From contig NZ_BMNE01000003.1 in the NCBI RefSeq assembly GCF_014646295.1, forward strand, positions 124,001 to 188,000: DNA of 64,000 nucleotides, in the 5' to 3' direction. Within the stretch, counting starts at the first letter, position 1; every line of letters starts with the position of its first letter. This DNA is from Nocardia rhizosphaerihabitans. Its GTDB lineage: Bacteria; Actinomycetota; Actinomycetes; Mycobacteriales; Mycobacteriaceae. The translations under genes were made by a program, and so were the position numbers. Positions 35,117 to 44,356 of the stretch are shown here, one piece after another. The notes under the pieces were generated by a model, which worked only from the letters and a program-made list of their open reading frames with translations, searched no databases and was not told the DNA's origin.

Positions 35117-36502
35117 ATGATTCTCGAGCAGTACTACCTCGAATGCCTGTCCCATGCCTCGTACCTGATCGGCGACGAGAGCACCGGCCGGGCCGTCGTC
35201 GTCGATCCACGGCGCGATGTCACCGAGTATCTCGACGACGCACGGCGACTCGGGCTGACGATCGAAGGCGTGATCAACACGCATTTCCACGCGGACTTCG
35301 TCTCCGGCCATCTCGAGCTGCTCGCCGCCACCGGGGCGTGGATCGGTTTCGGCGAGACGGCCGATACCGCGTACCCGATCCGTCGGCTCACGCACGGCGA
35401 GCGTGTGTCGTTGGGCGAGGTCGAGTTGGAGGTGTTGTCCACTCCCGGGCACACGTGGGAATCGATCAGCCTGCTGGTGCGCGAGAACCCGACGGCCCGG
35501 CCGACGGCGGTGCTGACCGGTGACTCGCTTTTCATCGGAGATGTGGGCCGACCCGACCTGGTCAACCTCGGTGACAGCTCCACCACCGATCTCGCGCGGG
35601 CGATGTACCGGACGATCCACGAGACCCTGCTGGCACTGCCGGACTCGGTGATCGTCATGCCCGCGCACGGTGCGGGCTCGTCGTGCGGGAAGAACCTGTC
35701 CGCGGAGCTGACCTCGACGATCGGGGAACAGCGCAGAACCAATCCGTCGGTGCGGCCGATGAGCGAGGAATCCTTCGTCGCGCTGATCACCGACGGTCAG
35801 CCGGCTGTCCCGGAGTACTTCCACGTCGACGCCGCCCTCAACAAGGGCAACCGCGCGGTGCTGGATCCGCACCGCGCGATCCCGGCGTTCACCGCGCGGC
35901 AGGTTCGAGACGAATCGGCCTCCGGCACAGTCATCCTCGATGCCCGTACCCCCGAGGATTTCGCCGCCGGGCACCTGCGCGGATCGGTGAATGTCGGTTT
36001 CGACGGCCGCTTCGCCGAAACCGGCGGAATGGTGGCCGGAATCGGTGACCGGATAGTACTGATCACCTATCCCGGCGAGGAGCAGGACGCCGCGCTACGA
36101 CTGGCCCGCATCGGGTCCGACGAAGCGGTCGGATACTTCACGGTCGACCACGACGGAGTCTTTCCCGCCGAGCTGGCGGATCTCGTGCGGGCGGCGCCGC
36201 GAACGACCGTCGAGCAACTACGGCGGCTGCTCGACGTCGACCGGGTCGCCCTCGTCGACGTCCGCAATCCGGGCGAGCGCGAGTTCGGCTACATCCCCGA
36301 AGCGAAGCCCATTCCGTTGGCGCAGTTGCGTGCCAGGATCGGCGAGCTGCCCACCGGGGTGCCGATCGTGGTGCACTGCGCGGGCGGATGGCGCTCGAGC
36401 GTCGCCGCGTCGCTGCTCCGATCACTGGGCATCGAGCAGGTCAGCGACCTGGTCGGCGGCTACAACGCGTGGGTCGAGCACCGGGCGACGACACCGGCCT
36501 GA
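35117..36502 (+). CDS. Persulfide dioxygenase-rhodanese fusion (CstB-like)
   Basis: A 461-residue three-domain protein. Residues 1-245: metallo-beta-lactamase-fold persulfide dioxygenase (INTHFHADFVSGH iron ligands, STPGHTWESI, GDSLFIGDVGRPDL, MPAHGAGSSCG). Middle: rhodanese-like domain whose active loop (VLITYPGEEQDAA) has no cysteine. C-terminal: rhodanese with loop VVHCAGGWRSS and catalytic Cys. The order PDO, pseudo-rhodanese, rhodanese is that of Staphylococcus CstB, which converts persulfide to thiosulfate. ATG 35117 with GGAGGAAA upstream. Its longer frame to 34403 is not coding. Regulated by operators 3 and 4. Confidence 0.9.
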   Translation: MILEQYYLECLSHASYLIGDESTGRAVVVDPRRDVTEYLDDARRLGLTIEGVINTHFHADFVSGHLELLAATGAWIGFGETADTAYPIRRLTHGERVSLGEVELEVLSTPGHTWESISLLVRENPTARPTAVLTGDSLFIGDVGRPDLVNLGDSSTTDLARAMYRTIHETLLALPDSVIVMPAHGAGSSCGKNLSAELTSTIGEQRRTNPSVRPMSEESFVALITDGQPAVPEYFHVDAALNKGNRAVLDPHRAIPAFTARQVRDESASGTVILDARTPEDFAAGHLRGSVNVGFDGRFAETGGMVAGIGDRIVLITYPGEEQDAALRLARIGSDEAVGYFTVDHDGVFPAELADLVRAAPRTTVEQLRRLLDVDRVALVDVRNPGEREFGYIPEAKPIPLAQLRARIGELPTGVPIVVHCAGGWRSSVAASLLRSLGIEQVSDLVGGYNAWVEHRATTPA

Positions 36503-36523
36503 CGGCGACATCGCGTGCGGTCG

Positions 36524-36765
36524 TCAACTGTTGGCGAGAACCGTGGTGTCGCAGGGCAATGGTACGTCCCAGATCTGCCGGGCCCCAGGGTGCGCTCCAC
36601 ATCCTCGACACACAGTCGGATCGGTGACGCGGCGCTGGGGTGCAGGCGCAGCGTGACCCGGCTGTGGGTGACGGTGATGGTGATCGGTTGCCCCCGACAG
36701 GAGACCGTGAACTCGGTGCTGTCGAGTTCGGCGTGCGGGACCGGATGAAGCCGCAGCGTGTCGTG
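36524..36765 (-). pseudogene. Glycoside hydrolase family 65 C-terminal remnant
   Basis: Minus-strand sequence reads DTLRLHPVPHAELDSTEF, RGQPITITVTHSRVTLRLHP and PIRLCVEDVERTLGPG, then in another frame WDVPLPCDTTVLANS and a stop. This matches the beta-sandwich tail of GH65 sugar phosphorylases. The catalytic domain is absent and there is a frameshift near 36580. Confidence 0.5.
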
Positions 36766-36775
36766 GCGGGTCTCG

Positions 36776-36988
36776 CCGGTAGGAGGTGGCGCGGCTGATG
36801 CCGAAGCCTGTCCCGAGTACCGCGATGTCGTCCTGTTTGCCGAAACACGCCAGCAGGAATAGCGCTTCCAGCAGGTCAGCGCCCGGCTGCCGCAGTGGGT
36901 GCCTCGTGCGTCGTTGTGCGGCCGGCGACCTCGGCACATACTCCACCAGTTCCCGGGGGACGTCGAGGATGGCGGGATAAGGGATCAC
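36776..36988 (-). pseudogene. IS5-type transposase N-terminal remnant
   Basis: Broken minus-strand frames read VIPYPAILDVPRELVEYV and ALFLLACFGKQDDIAVLGTG then FGISRATSYR, the N-terminal part of a common actinobacterial IS5-type transposase. It joins directly to the GH65 remnant. Confidence 0.6.
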
Positions 36989-37204
36989 GTGAAGTCCACA
37001 TGGTGGAGCCTGGCTTGTAGTGAGTACCGCTCCACCGGGACTCCACGTCCCTATCCAGCACCCAATCAGCGTGTCTCCCATGAACTTCCATCGCACTGCT
37101 CGATACCTGCCACCGACCTCGCCCGAGATCAGCTCAATGTGCGGACAGTTCGTCGAATTTGGTGTCTCCCAATTCGATTCGTGCAGGTGTGCGCTGTAAG
37201 AGCT

Positions 37205-37223
37205 CCTGACAGGTTCTGTCAGG
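37205..37223. repeat. Inverted repeat CCTGACAG-N3-CTGTCAGG
   Basis: Perfect 8-bp arms, 56 nt before the deleted IS5 transposase start. It may be an IS end or a hairpin. Confidence 0.5.
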
Positions 37224-37278
37224 TAGCGGCGAGTCCTGTTGTAGTGCAGGATGTTTCGTCGTCGCAGCGCCGTGGATC

Positions 37279-37775
37279 GTGGACGACCAGCTGTGGACAG
37301 TGATCGAACCGCTACTGCCGGTCAAGGCGCCCGGGACGCCGGGACCGGCACGGATGAACGATCGGCTTGTCCTGCAAGGGATCTTGTTCGTGCTGATCAC
37401 CGGCATCGGGTGGGAGGACTTACCCCAGGAACTGGGGTTCGGGTCCGGCATGACCTGCTGGCGTAGGCTTCGCGACTGGCAGACCGCGGGGGTGTTCGAG
37501 GCCATGCACACCGCAATCCTCGCCCACTGCCACCGGGCGGGATTGATCGATTTCGGCCGCGTCATCCCCGACGGCTCGCACGTGCGGGCCCCGCGCCGCG
37601 GCACTCGCGACAAGGCGACCGCCGGCCGCTGGATCGTCGAGCAAACCCTGGCGTTGCTGCACCAATACCGGCGTTGGCCACCCGTTGGGAACGGCGCACC
37701 GACATCCATCAAGGATTTCTCGACCTCGCCGCCGCACTGATCTGCTGGCGACGACTCAGCAATCGAACCTCATAG
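37279..37775 (+). pseudogene. IS5-family transposase with central deletion
   Basis: GTG 37279 gives MDDQLWTVIEPLLPVKAPG and LVLQGILFVLITGIGWEDLP, a normal IS5/DUF4096 start. After VIPDGSHVRAPRRG the frame jumps directly to GRWIVEQTLALLHQYRR, which belongs near the C-terminus. The middle, with the second DDE Asp, is missing (about 100 residues). A further frameshift near 37678 puts the tail (ERRTDIHQGFLDLAAALICW) in another frame, ending at 37775. Confidence 0.8.
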
Positions 37776-37795
37776 ACCTCCGATGCTTCTAAGTG

Positions 37796-39044
37796 TCAAG
37801 CCGCGACGGGTTCCGGGGTGGATGTGATGGGTTGGCCGAAGGCCTTGACGGGGTCGAATTCTTGCCGGTTCTGGAGGCAGTAGTAGAGCTGGCCGAGCAT
37901 CTTGTTCACCAGGGTGCCGTAGGGCGGCGGAGTGGCGGTCGCCGTGGGCTCGACGACGTAGGTAGTGCTCTCGGGCGGGCCCGGGGTTGCTGCCAGCGGA
38001 GAATCCCCAGACCCAGCCCGCGGCGGCGAGGCGGTCGTTCTTGATCCGGCGGAAGGTGATCGAGACGCTGCGCCCGGACGCGCGGGTGACCGGTGCGGAT
38101 CCGGCGTAGGCCTTCAACGCGCGGGCGTCGGCGAACCGTCGGCGGTCGTCGCCGATCTCGGCCAGGACGCGGGCGCCGGCGAGGTCGGCCAGGCCGGGGA
38201 AGCTGGTGATGATCGCGTGGTCGGGGTGTTTGCGGAATTCGTCGGCGGCAGCCTGCTCGAGGTCGTCGGCGCCTGTGCAGGCGGCGTCGAGGGTCGCGAG
38301 CAGCGTCAGGGCCTGTCGGCCCATGGCCTGCTCGACCAGTTCGGGCTGGCGCAGGCCTGGTCGGCGCAGCTTGGCGATGATGTCCTCGGCCAGGGCCTCG
38401 ATACCGCGTTTGCGTCCGGCCCGCCGCAGCGCGGCCGCGACGCGGGTCCGGGACAGTTTTGCCGCCGCGGCCGGGGTCGGCGCGATGGCCAAGATGGCGC
38501 GGACCTCGGGTTTAGCGAGGTTGGTGGCTGACGAGCTGGCGAAGGCGGCCAGGAAAATCGGGTGGTGTTCGCGCAGTAGCGAGCGCAGCTCGTTGCTGGC
38601 CTTGGTGCGGCGCCAGACGGCGTCCTGTTGGGCGCGGGCCAAGACCGCGATGGCCTGGGCGAGTTCACTATCGGCGGGGATCGGCCGGTGCATGTGGGCA
38701 TCGACACGCAGGATGTTGGCCAGGGTCATCGCGTCGGCGTGATCGGACTTCGACCGCGCCATGGTGTGGCGTTCGCGGTAGCGGGCGACGGCCATCGGGT
38801 TGATCGCGTAGACGGCTCGGCCGGTGGCGCGGATCGCGGCAACCATGAGCCCGCGTGGAGCTTCGATGGCAACGGGGATCGGTTCCTCGGCGGTGTCGCC
38901 GGCGTCGGTGAGCATTTGGGCGAGGGCCGTGAAACCGGCCGGATCGTCAGCGATCCGCTTCTTCGACACCAGGGTGCCGTCGTGGTCGACGATGGCGATG
39001 TCGTGATCGCCTTCGGCCCAATCGATTCCGCAGTAGCGACTCAT
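37796..39044 (-). pseudogene. IS110-family transposase, 3' frameshift
   Basis: A near full-length DEDD transposase: MSRYCGIDWAEGDHDIAIVD, HTMARSKSDHADAMTLANIL (DEDD Asp), ITSFPGLADLAGARVLAEIG and LKAYAGSAPVTRASGRSVSI with the transposase_20 region. After GDRHSAALR near 37925 the frame moves, and the normal end (VNKMLGQLYYCLQNRQEF, then TSTPEPVAA) is read in another register, stopping at 37796. In the unshifted frame the ORF runs on to 37770. Probably inactive, although only the last 45 residues are affected. Confidence 0.8.
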
Positions 39045-39363
39045 CCATCCTCCATGTCTCGGTTATTTCCGCAGGTCACAAGACCCAGGCAGGAACGCGC
39101 GACGCCCTACTTACGAGCCTCTATGGGCTGGCCTCCGATGAGTTGTTCGCGCTCCCAGCGCACCCGCACGACACCGGTCTCTCTGAGAGCTGCGAACTCG
39201 CGAATTTCGAGGTGTTCGGTCGAATGGCCCGCAAACGAACTCGGCAACGCGCCAAAACCATTGCCCACAAACACGGTCTGTTGTGTGCCGCGATGGGCGC
39301 GGCGGCTCGCCGTCGGCCGACGCCGCTCATCGCATGGAATCCGCGCGCGGAGACCAAGTTGCC
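39045..39363. other. No intact gene between IS110 and the kinase-like fragment
   Basis: The minus frame carries a protein-like tail (TVFVGNGFGALPSSFAGHS, then LEIREFAALRETGVVRVRWE) with no start. It may be the displaced continuation of the gene at 39364-39705. Confidence 0.4.
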
Positions 39364-39705
39364 CTACATCAACGGGAAGCCGGCGAACTCGCCCGCGAGC
39401 ACCCAGTTGGTGGTCATGGCTGGGCCGCCTATGCCGTAGTGGCAAAACATCGGCAGCTCGAAGAGATTGGCCGTGGAATGGACGTTCTCCGGCCGCAGTT
39501 CCAAGTCTATCACCGGAACCCGCTTGACGAACGCCTGCCTCCCGGCGACCTCCAACAACACCGACTTCCCCCCGATGCCCGATCCGAGCGGCTCCGCGGC
39601 GTCCAGGGCCCGCTGCAGCGCGTGATCGCTGAGCAGGGCCAGCGACGTAGAGACGGAACCGTATGCGGCAAGGCGCGTTTCGGAGCACAGAGACGACATG
39701 GACAT
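39364..39705 (-). pseudogene. Truncated protein-kinase-like N-terminus
   Basis: 113 residues: SMSSLCSETRLAAYGSVSTS, LDAAEPLGSGIGGKSVLLEV and GRQAFVKRVPVIDLELRPEN, ending MTTNWVLAGEFAGFPLM. The glycine-rich GSGIGGKS with a following FVKRVP (VAxK-like) resembles the nucleotide-binding lobe of Ser/Thr-kinase-like proteins beside actinobacterial transport genes. The catalytic lobe is missing. A short deletion after YGIGGPA seems likely. Confidence 0.45.
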
Positions 39706-39854
39706 CAGTCTGTACTGACGTTCCGAGACGGTGAAGGTGATGACCGCCCGGAACCTCCCGAACATGCCGGCGATGCCCCACGTCTTGGTCATCGACAACG
39801 AGGACGGTGATCGGCGCACGCCCCCCGATCCAAGCGGCCCCGCGCGCTGAGGAC

Positions 39855-41423
39855 TCAGGTGCCGGTAGTCGACGGTGGCGGCGTGTCCGACCGCGGAGCC
39901 CGTGTGCGGCGGGGCATCAACAGCAGGGCCGCCACCGCCACGGCGAGCGGCAGGACGCTGACCGTCAATATCGTGAGCCGCAGCGCGTCCGCGAAATCCT
40001 CCCCGAGGTCCAGGCCGGAGGCGTGCCGGATCAGGTTCGGGTCGTATCCGGCGCTGCCCGGGCTGAGGGCCAGGCTGCCACGGACCGCGTCCACGGTTCG
40101 CTCGGCATCGGTCGCGGTAAGCCCGCGAGCCTCGGCATCGGCGAGCCACTCCTTCCTGAAGAAGAAGTGCAGGAGCAGCAGGTAGATGGTGGGTCCGAAC
40201 GCGTAGCCGGTCATCCCGGACGCCAACTGCGCGGACGCCACCGCGCCGGAATGCCCCGAGGGCGCTTCGGCGAGGACCGCCTCCGACACCGAGGCTGAGG
40301 TGACCAGCGATCCGAGGTTGCACAACCAGATGGCCGACACGAGTAGCCAGATCGCCATGGTCGGGCTGACGGTACCCGCCATCAGCAGCCCGCTCATCGT
40401 CATCAGGGCCAGGCCGACGACCATCACCGGTCGTGGGCTGTATTTGCCGACCAGACGTCCGGCCAGGACCACCGCGCCGGCGATCAGCAACGTCCCGGGC
40501 AGGTACAGCAGGCCGATGGACTCCGGAGACAGCGAAAGCACCACGCTGCCGAACTGCCCCAGGGCGATGCCGAGCCCGGCGACGAGGAAGTTCAGCGTGA
40601 GGGTTGCCGCGAGTGCCACGCTGAACGGGCGGCTGCGAAACAACGCCAGGTCCAGGGCTGGTTCGGGGACCCGACGTTCATGACGTACGAAAAGGACCGC
40701 CGCTGCCACGCTGATCGCCAGCGGCAGCAGCGTCGTCGGCCGGGTGACGCCGTTCTGCGCCGCCGCGAGGCCGACGACCAGTGCCAGCAGGGCCGCGCCG
40801 ACCAGGCCGACACCGACCACGTCGAGATGGCCGCGCTGCTGCACGGGTGCCTCGGGCACGTACCGGGCGGTCAGCCACAGCGAGGAAAGGCACAGCAGCG
40901 GCGCGACCACGAACAGCACCCGCCAGCCGGCGGCGGCCACCGCCCACCCGGTCACCGCGGGGATCGACCCACACAGCACCATTTCTATCGCCATGAAGAC
41001 ACCGATGGCGGCCGGCCGCTTCTTCGACGACACCGATGTCTTCAGCAACGCCAGCGGCACGCCGAGCAGGGCGGTCATCCCCAGACCGTTCAGAAGGCGC
41101 ATCACCAGGAGGAAGCCGTATCCGGGCGAGAAAATGGAGACCAGGTCGACCACCGTCACGACGACCAGTCCGAGCATCAGCAGGCGTTTGAGTCCGAAAG
41201 CGTCCCCGAGATTGCCCGCGGCGAGCACAGCGGCGGCCATCACCAGCGTCGACGCTCCGCCGAGCAACCCGACCAGTTGCGATGGCACCTCCAGTGCGCG
41301 GCTGACCTGCGGCAGATTCAGGCTGAATATCAGGGGGTCGACGACTGTGACCGTGAAGGCGATGGCGAGCGCGAGGATGAGAGGCAGCGGCGTCGCCTCG
41401 CTTCTCGATCGAACCTCGGCCAT
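39855..41423 (-). CDS. DHA2-type MFS exporter (14 membrane segments)
   Basis: A 522-residue drug:H+ antiporter-2 type protein: PLILALAIAFTVTVVDPLIF, GLLGGASTLVMAAAVLAAGN, then GDAFGLKRLLMLGLVVVTVV (loop 2-3 motif A form), and LLVSAIWLCNLGSLVTSASV. A large loop of about 60 residues lies before the last helix. ATG 41423 follows GCAGGAGG. Gap to the 2OG oxygenase upstream is 88 nt on the same strand, so the pair may modify and export a small molecule. Substrate unknown. Confidence 0.87.
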   Translation of the reverse strand: MAEVRSRSEATPLPLILALAIAFTVTVVDPLIFSLNLPQVSRALEVPSQLVGLLGGASTLVMAAAVLAAGNLGDAFGLKRLLMLGLVVVTVVDLVSIFSPGYGFLLVMRLLNGLGMTALLGVPLALLKTSVSSKKRPAAIGVFMAIEMVLCGSIPAVTGWAVAAAGWRVLFVVAPLLCLSSLWLTARYVPEAPVQQRGHLDVVGVGLVGAALLALVVGLAAAQNGVTRPTTLLPLAISVAAAVLFVRHERRVPEPALDLALFRSRPFSVALAATLTLNFLVAGLGIALGQFGSVVLSLSPESIGLLYLPGTLLIAGAVVLAGRLVGKYSPRPVMVVGLALMTMSGLLMAGTVSPTMAIWLLVSAIWLCNLGSLVTSASVSEAVLAEAPSGHSGAVASAQLASGMTGYAFGPTIYLLLLHFFFRKEWLADAEARGLTATDAERTVDAVRGSLALSPGSAGYDPNLIRHASGLDLGEDFADALRLTILTVSVLPLAVAVAALLLMPRRTRAPRSDTPPPSTTGT

Positions 41424-41511
41424 CGCGGCACCTCCTGCGCTGGTTGTCTGCGGCTCTCCGATGACGCGAAAACCCGCCGGTCGACTACGCACGCCGATCC
41501 GGCCGTCGGGT

Positions 41512-42294
41512 TCAGCCCGGCGCGAACGTCACCACCAGCACATCTCGATACGCGGGATGGCTCGGGTCCGACGGACGAATCGGCGACACACTGTGGAGGG
41601 TGCGGCGGTCGTCGCCCAGCAACAACGTTCCCGGCTCACTGAGCGTCGTGGTCACCAGCGGTCGTCCGGCTGAATCGAACACCGAACTCTGCCCACCTGT
41701 CGCGTTGCGTCGGCTGACCAGTAGCGATGACACCAGGGTGACGCCGTCCCGGTGCAGTCCTTCGGGGGTGGGCTGTCCCTGCCCGTCCGCCGACGCCACG
41801 CCCCGAAAAGGATGCACCTTCACCAGCCACGATGCCGGGGTGTCCAGGGCCGTCGCCGACTGCCCGAGCAGTCGCAGCACCGCCCGCAGCATCGGGTCGG
41901 CCACGAAGGAATCGGTCAACGGCTCGAACGTGCGGTCGACGTCGATGTAGAGCGGATTGCTGTCGTCGGGTTGCACGAATGATTCCTGTGGCAGCAGTCT
42001 CATCGGCCCTGTCGGCGCGGTGAACTCGAACCTTCCGTACCGGCGCAGCCGGCACGCTCCTCGCTCGGCGGCGTAACTGTCCACGCACAGCGAGTTCCAG
42101 TGGCGACCGAAGTTCGCCCACTGCGTTCCCGAGACATCGAGGCAGGCTGCCGTGACGGCAGCGGGCATGACATGAGCGCCGACAGAAACCAGCGCCGCTC
42201 GGGCCTCGTCCAGCCGACGGTCCGCGGGCGGCCGGTCGGCGGATGGCCCGGCCGCTGTCATCCCGGCCCCTGTCGACTGTGACCTGCCGGCCAT
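41512..42294 (-). CDS. 2-oxoglutarate/Fe(II) oxygenase (2OG-Fe_Oxy_2 / BsmA-IDO type)
   Basis: A 260-residue dioxygenase of the group of isoleucine 4-hydroxylase and BsmA. Metal site: HxD in EGLHRDGVTLVSSLLVSRRN and the distal His in LLLGDDRRTLHSVSPIRP; the 2OG Arg is probably in the following YRDVLVVTF region. Substrate-side segment: GACRLRRYGRFEFTAPTG. Family members hydroxylate free aliphatic amino acids. ATG 42294 or GTG 42303; neither has a strong ribosome site. Confidence 0.82.
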   Translation of the reverse strand: MAGRSQSTGAGMTAAGPSADRPPADRRLDEARAALVSVGAHVMPAAVTAACLDVSGTQWANFGRHWNSLCVDSYAAERGACRLRRYGRFEFTAPTGPMRLLPQESFVQPDDSNPLYIDVDRTFEPLTDSFVADPMLRAVLRLLGQSATALDTPASWLVKVHPFRGVASADGQGQPTPEGLHRDGVTLVSSLLVSRRNATGGQSSVFDSAGRPLVTTTLSEPGTLLLGDDRRTLHSVSPIRPSDPSHPAYRDVLVVTFAPG

Positions 42295-42569
42295 TCTGAT
42301 CACGATGGCCTGCCTTCCTCCGGGCGTGCGATGGGCGAGTACCCCCGTGCCCGCAGGCGAAACGGGTCGGATCACCGAGCACGACGGCGGCGCGCGGTGG
42401 CCGGACTCTGCGCGCCCCGAGGGCGTTCTCCGTGTGCCGCGCCATTCTGATGACCGGCAACGCGAGGAGCGGAAGCACGATCACCGGAGACCGGCCGCAG
42501 ACGGATTCGTGGCTGTTCGGGTTCGCCCGGGAACTCGGCGTCCGGCACCGTCGGTCGTAGGCTTGTCCG

Positions 42570-42735
42570 GTGCGTGACGAAGGCAGGTCCGAGCGCTTCC
42601 GCTGCGCGGTGCTCGGACCGCTGCGAGTGTGGGCGCCCGGCGGCGCGGAGGTGACACCGAGCGGGGTGCTGCACCGGCGATTGCTGGCGCTACTGGTGCT
42701 GCGGCGCGGGACGGTGGTCTCGGCCGACGCGGAAT
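42570..42735 (+). pseudogene. SARP/AfsR-type regulator, 5' remnant
   Basis: Reads RFRCAVLGPLRVWAPGGAEV, then HRRLLALLVLRRGTVVSADA, the start of a SARP winged helix (xxxLLALLLLxxGxxVSxDxL). It stops at about 42735 where the DUF6086 gene's ribosome region begins. The rest of the DNA-binding domain is lost. Confidence 0.6.
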
Positions 42736-42747
42736 GGAGTTCGCCGC

Positions 42748-43113
42748 ATGAGCCACTGTTTCGAAATAGACGGCGATACCGTCTGGAACCCGAGTTCCCG
42801 AACCGGACGCCTCTTCATCGCGATCGCGAGCAGCCTCGAATCCTATCTCGATATGCCAACCGGTCTACGCCAGCGAAGCAACGACCCCGACGCATACGAC
42901 GTCGACCTCGGCCAATTCAGGTTGTTCGCGGAATCGCTGCGGAATGACTATGCGTCGACTTCGAATCCTGTGTACCGCAGCCTGATCGAGAATTTCCTGG
43001 CGATCTCCCTCGCGATGCTCGCATGGACGGGGACACCGTTCGAACAGAGATCCGAGCTAGAGGCGCAGTTGGTAGCCACTATCGAAGCGATGCAGGAGTC
43101 GATGCCTCGGTAG
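42748..43113 (+). CDS. DUF6086 family protein
   Basis: 121 residues: MSHCFEIDGDTVWNPSSRTG, LFIAIASSLESYLDMPTGLR and DVDLGQFRLFAESLRNDYAS. This resembles the DUF6086 proteins found in many streptomycetes and nocardiae, function unknown. ATG 42748 with GGAG 11 nt upstream. Fused to SARP debris on the left. Confidence 0.65.
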   Translation: MSHCFEIDGDTVWNPSSRTGRLFIAIASSLESYLDMPTGLRQRSNDPDAYDVDLGQFRLFAESLRNDYASTSNPVYRSLIENFLAISLAMLAWTGTPFEQRSELEAQLVATIEAMQESMPR

Positions 43114-43183
43114 CGGCACCCGCTCACGGATCTGGACGGACCGCGTCACGATGCTGGGCGCCAACCCTATCCGGGCCTCACGT

Positions 43184-43549
43184 CTACTCGGCGGTGGTGT
43201 TCAATTCCGCATCACATGCATGGACAGAGTGCTGAAGGTGGCGGCCGGCCGCGCGGGCCATCGCGCGCGCGGCAGCGGGTGCGAGTGTGCCACCCTCTGC
43301 GGTTGTGACCGAGTGAAGGGCGGTGGACAGCGAGTGCAGACAGTAGGCGACCCGGTGCAGCGCCTGGGCCAGGATCGCCGCGTCGTGGACATCGAATCGG
43401 CCATTCGGTTGTTCGAAATCGCCCCAGCGCAGGCCACACGATCCGAAAAACCGTAGGTAGGTCCGTCCACCTGGGGTGTACCCCAACACCACACCCACGA
43501 CCGGCCGGGAAGACGTGTGACTCGCAGCAGTAGATGGCGGTGTTCTCAC
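43184..43549 (-). CDS. Hypothetical protein coupled to the tniB-like gene
   Basis: 121 residues; the core VHDAAILAQALHRVAYCLHS, then LSTALHSVTTAEGG, is helical. GTG 43549 lies 4 nt after the tniB stop codon (43554-43556), so in the circular form of the element it would be the next gene of the tniB operon. It does not resemble TniQ. Unrecognised. Confidence 0.5.
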   Translation of the reverse strand: MRTPPSTAASHTSSRPVVGVVLGYTPGGRTYLRFFGSCGLRWGDFEQPNGRFDVHDAAILAQALHRVAYCLHSLSTALHSVTTAEGGTLAPAAARAMARAAGRHLQHSVHACDAELNTTAE

Positions 43550-43553
43550 ACTC

Positions 43554-43861
43554 TCAGGTGGCGCCGATGACGAGTGTGCTGCGGGCGGTTTCGACGACGT
43601 CGGCGGTGATGGTATGGAGTTCGTTGATCTTCAAGATGCGGTGGATCTGAGCGAAAAGTCGTTGCAGGAGACGGAAATTGCCGCCAATGATGCGGGCGAC
43701 CGCGGCCACGGCTTGGGCGTCGATGAAGTCGTCAGGGTCGAGTTCGAGACCGAGTTTGTGCCAGTGCCGGTTCAGGACGATGGTGAGTTCTTCGCCGGTG
43801 AGTGGCCGGTAGTGGTGGGCGAACCCGACACGGCTATAGAACTGCGGGTAGTGGCTGAACT
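43554..43861 (-). pseudogene. TniB/IstB-like transposon ATPase, C-terminal third (split gene)
   Basis: Reads FSHYPQFYSRVGFAHHYRPL, then VARIIGGNFRLLQRLFAQIH and RILKINELHTITADVVETAR. It fits directly after GMPGIEK of the part at 4454-4973. 520 + 308 nt give 828 nt (275 codons plus stop), and the junction codon is AAG (Lys). The GNFRLLxRLLxxxxRI block is the sensor-2 region of TniB/IstB proteins. The frame extends to the right as antisense of the hydrolase and is not coding there. Confidence 0.85.
43860..43861. other. Right crossover of the inserted element (shared CT)
   Basis: Left of this point GGCTGAACT is antisense tniB; right of it GCATGTTGTCC is hydrolase. It is the reciprocal of the junction at 4452-4453. 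Confidence 0.8.
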
Positions 43862-44226
43862 GCATGTTGTCCGACCCGAAGCTGGTCACCGACGATCTGA
43901 TCGAGGAACGCTGGCAAGCGGCGAACCACGCGGACGCACTACAGACGATGAAGGCGATGTACAGCGCGGAAGCGTTTGCGCTGCAACAACAATTCCTCGC
44001 CCAGTCGGCTACGCCGCCATACTGGTCGATGCTGCACAAGGTGCAGTGCCCCACCTTGCTGACATGGGGATTCGATGACCGGCAGTGCCCACTGGACATG
44101 GCGGCGATCCCGCTGCGGCTGATTCCCAACGCCGAACTGCATGTGTTCCCCAACTGCGGCCATTGGGTGAACACCGAGGCCAAGGACGCCTGCGAGCGTG
44201 TCAGCATTGAGTTCTTGCGCCGCTGA
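43862..44226 (+). pseudogene. HsaD/BphD-like alpha/beta hydrolase, 3' part (gene split by insertion)
   Basis: Codons 170-290 of the hydrolase that begins at 3946: MLSDPKLVTDDLIEERWQAA, LTWGFDDRQCPLDMAAIPLR (acid Asp) and ELHVFPNCGHWVNTEAKDAC (His270). Together with the first part the triad Ser-Asp-His is complete. The frame now begins at ATG 43864 with no ribosome site, so it should not be expressed as an enzyme. Confidence 0.88.
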
Positions 44227-44356
44227 TCGCGTCATCTTCGGTCAGTCGTTGCTCCTGGCCGCGGGACGCGGCCGAGGGCTCGACCATCGACCGAACCACA
44301 CTTGGGGTCCGAAATAGCTTGTCAGCCCATCACGTCCGGGTTGATCATCGCTAATC

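Noticed and set aside
37796..39044. IS110 or IS3 as the agent that moved the 39.4-kb segment
   Set aside because: Neither element lies at the crossover points and no terminal repeats of either family occur there.
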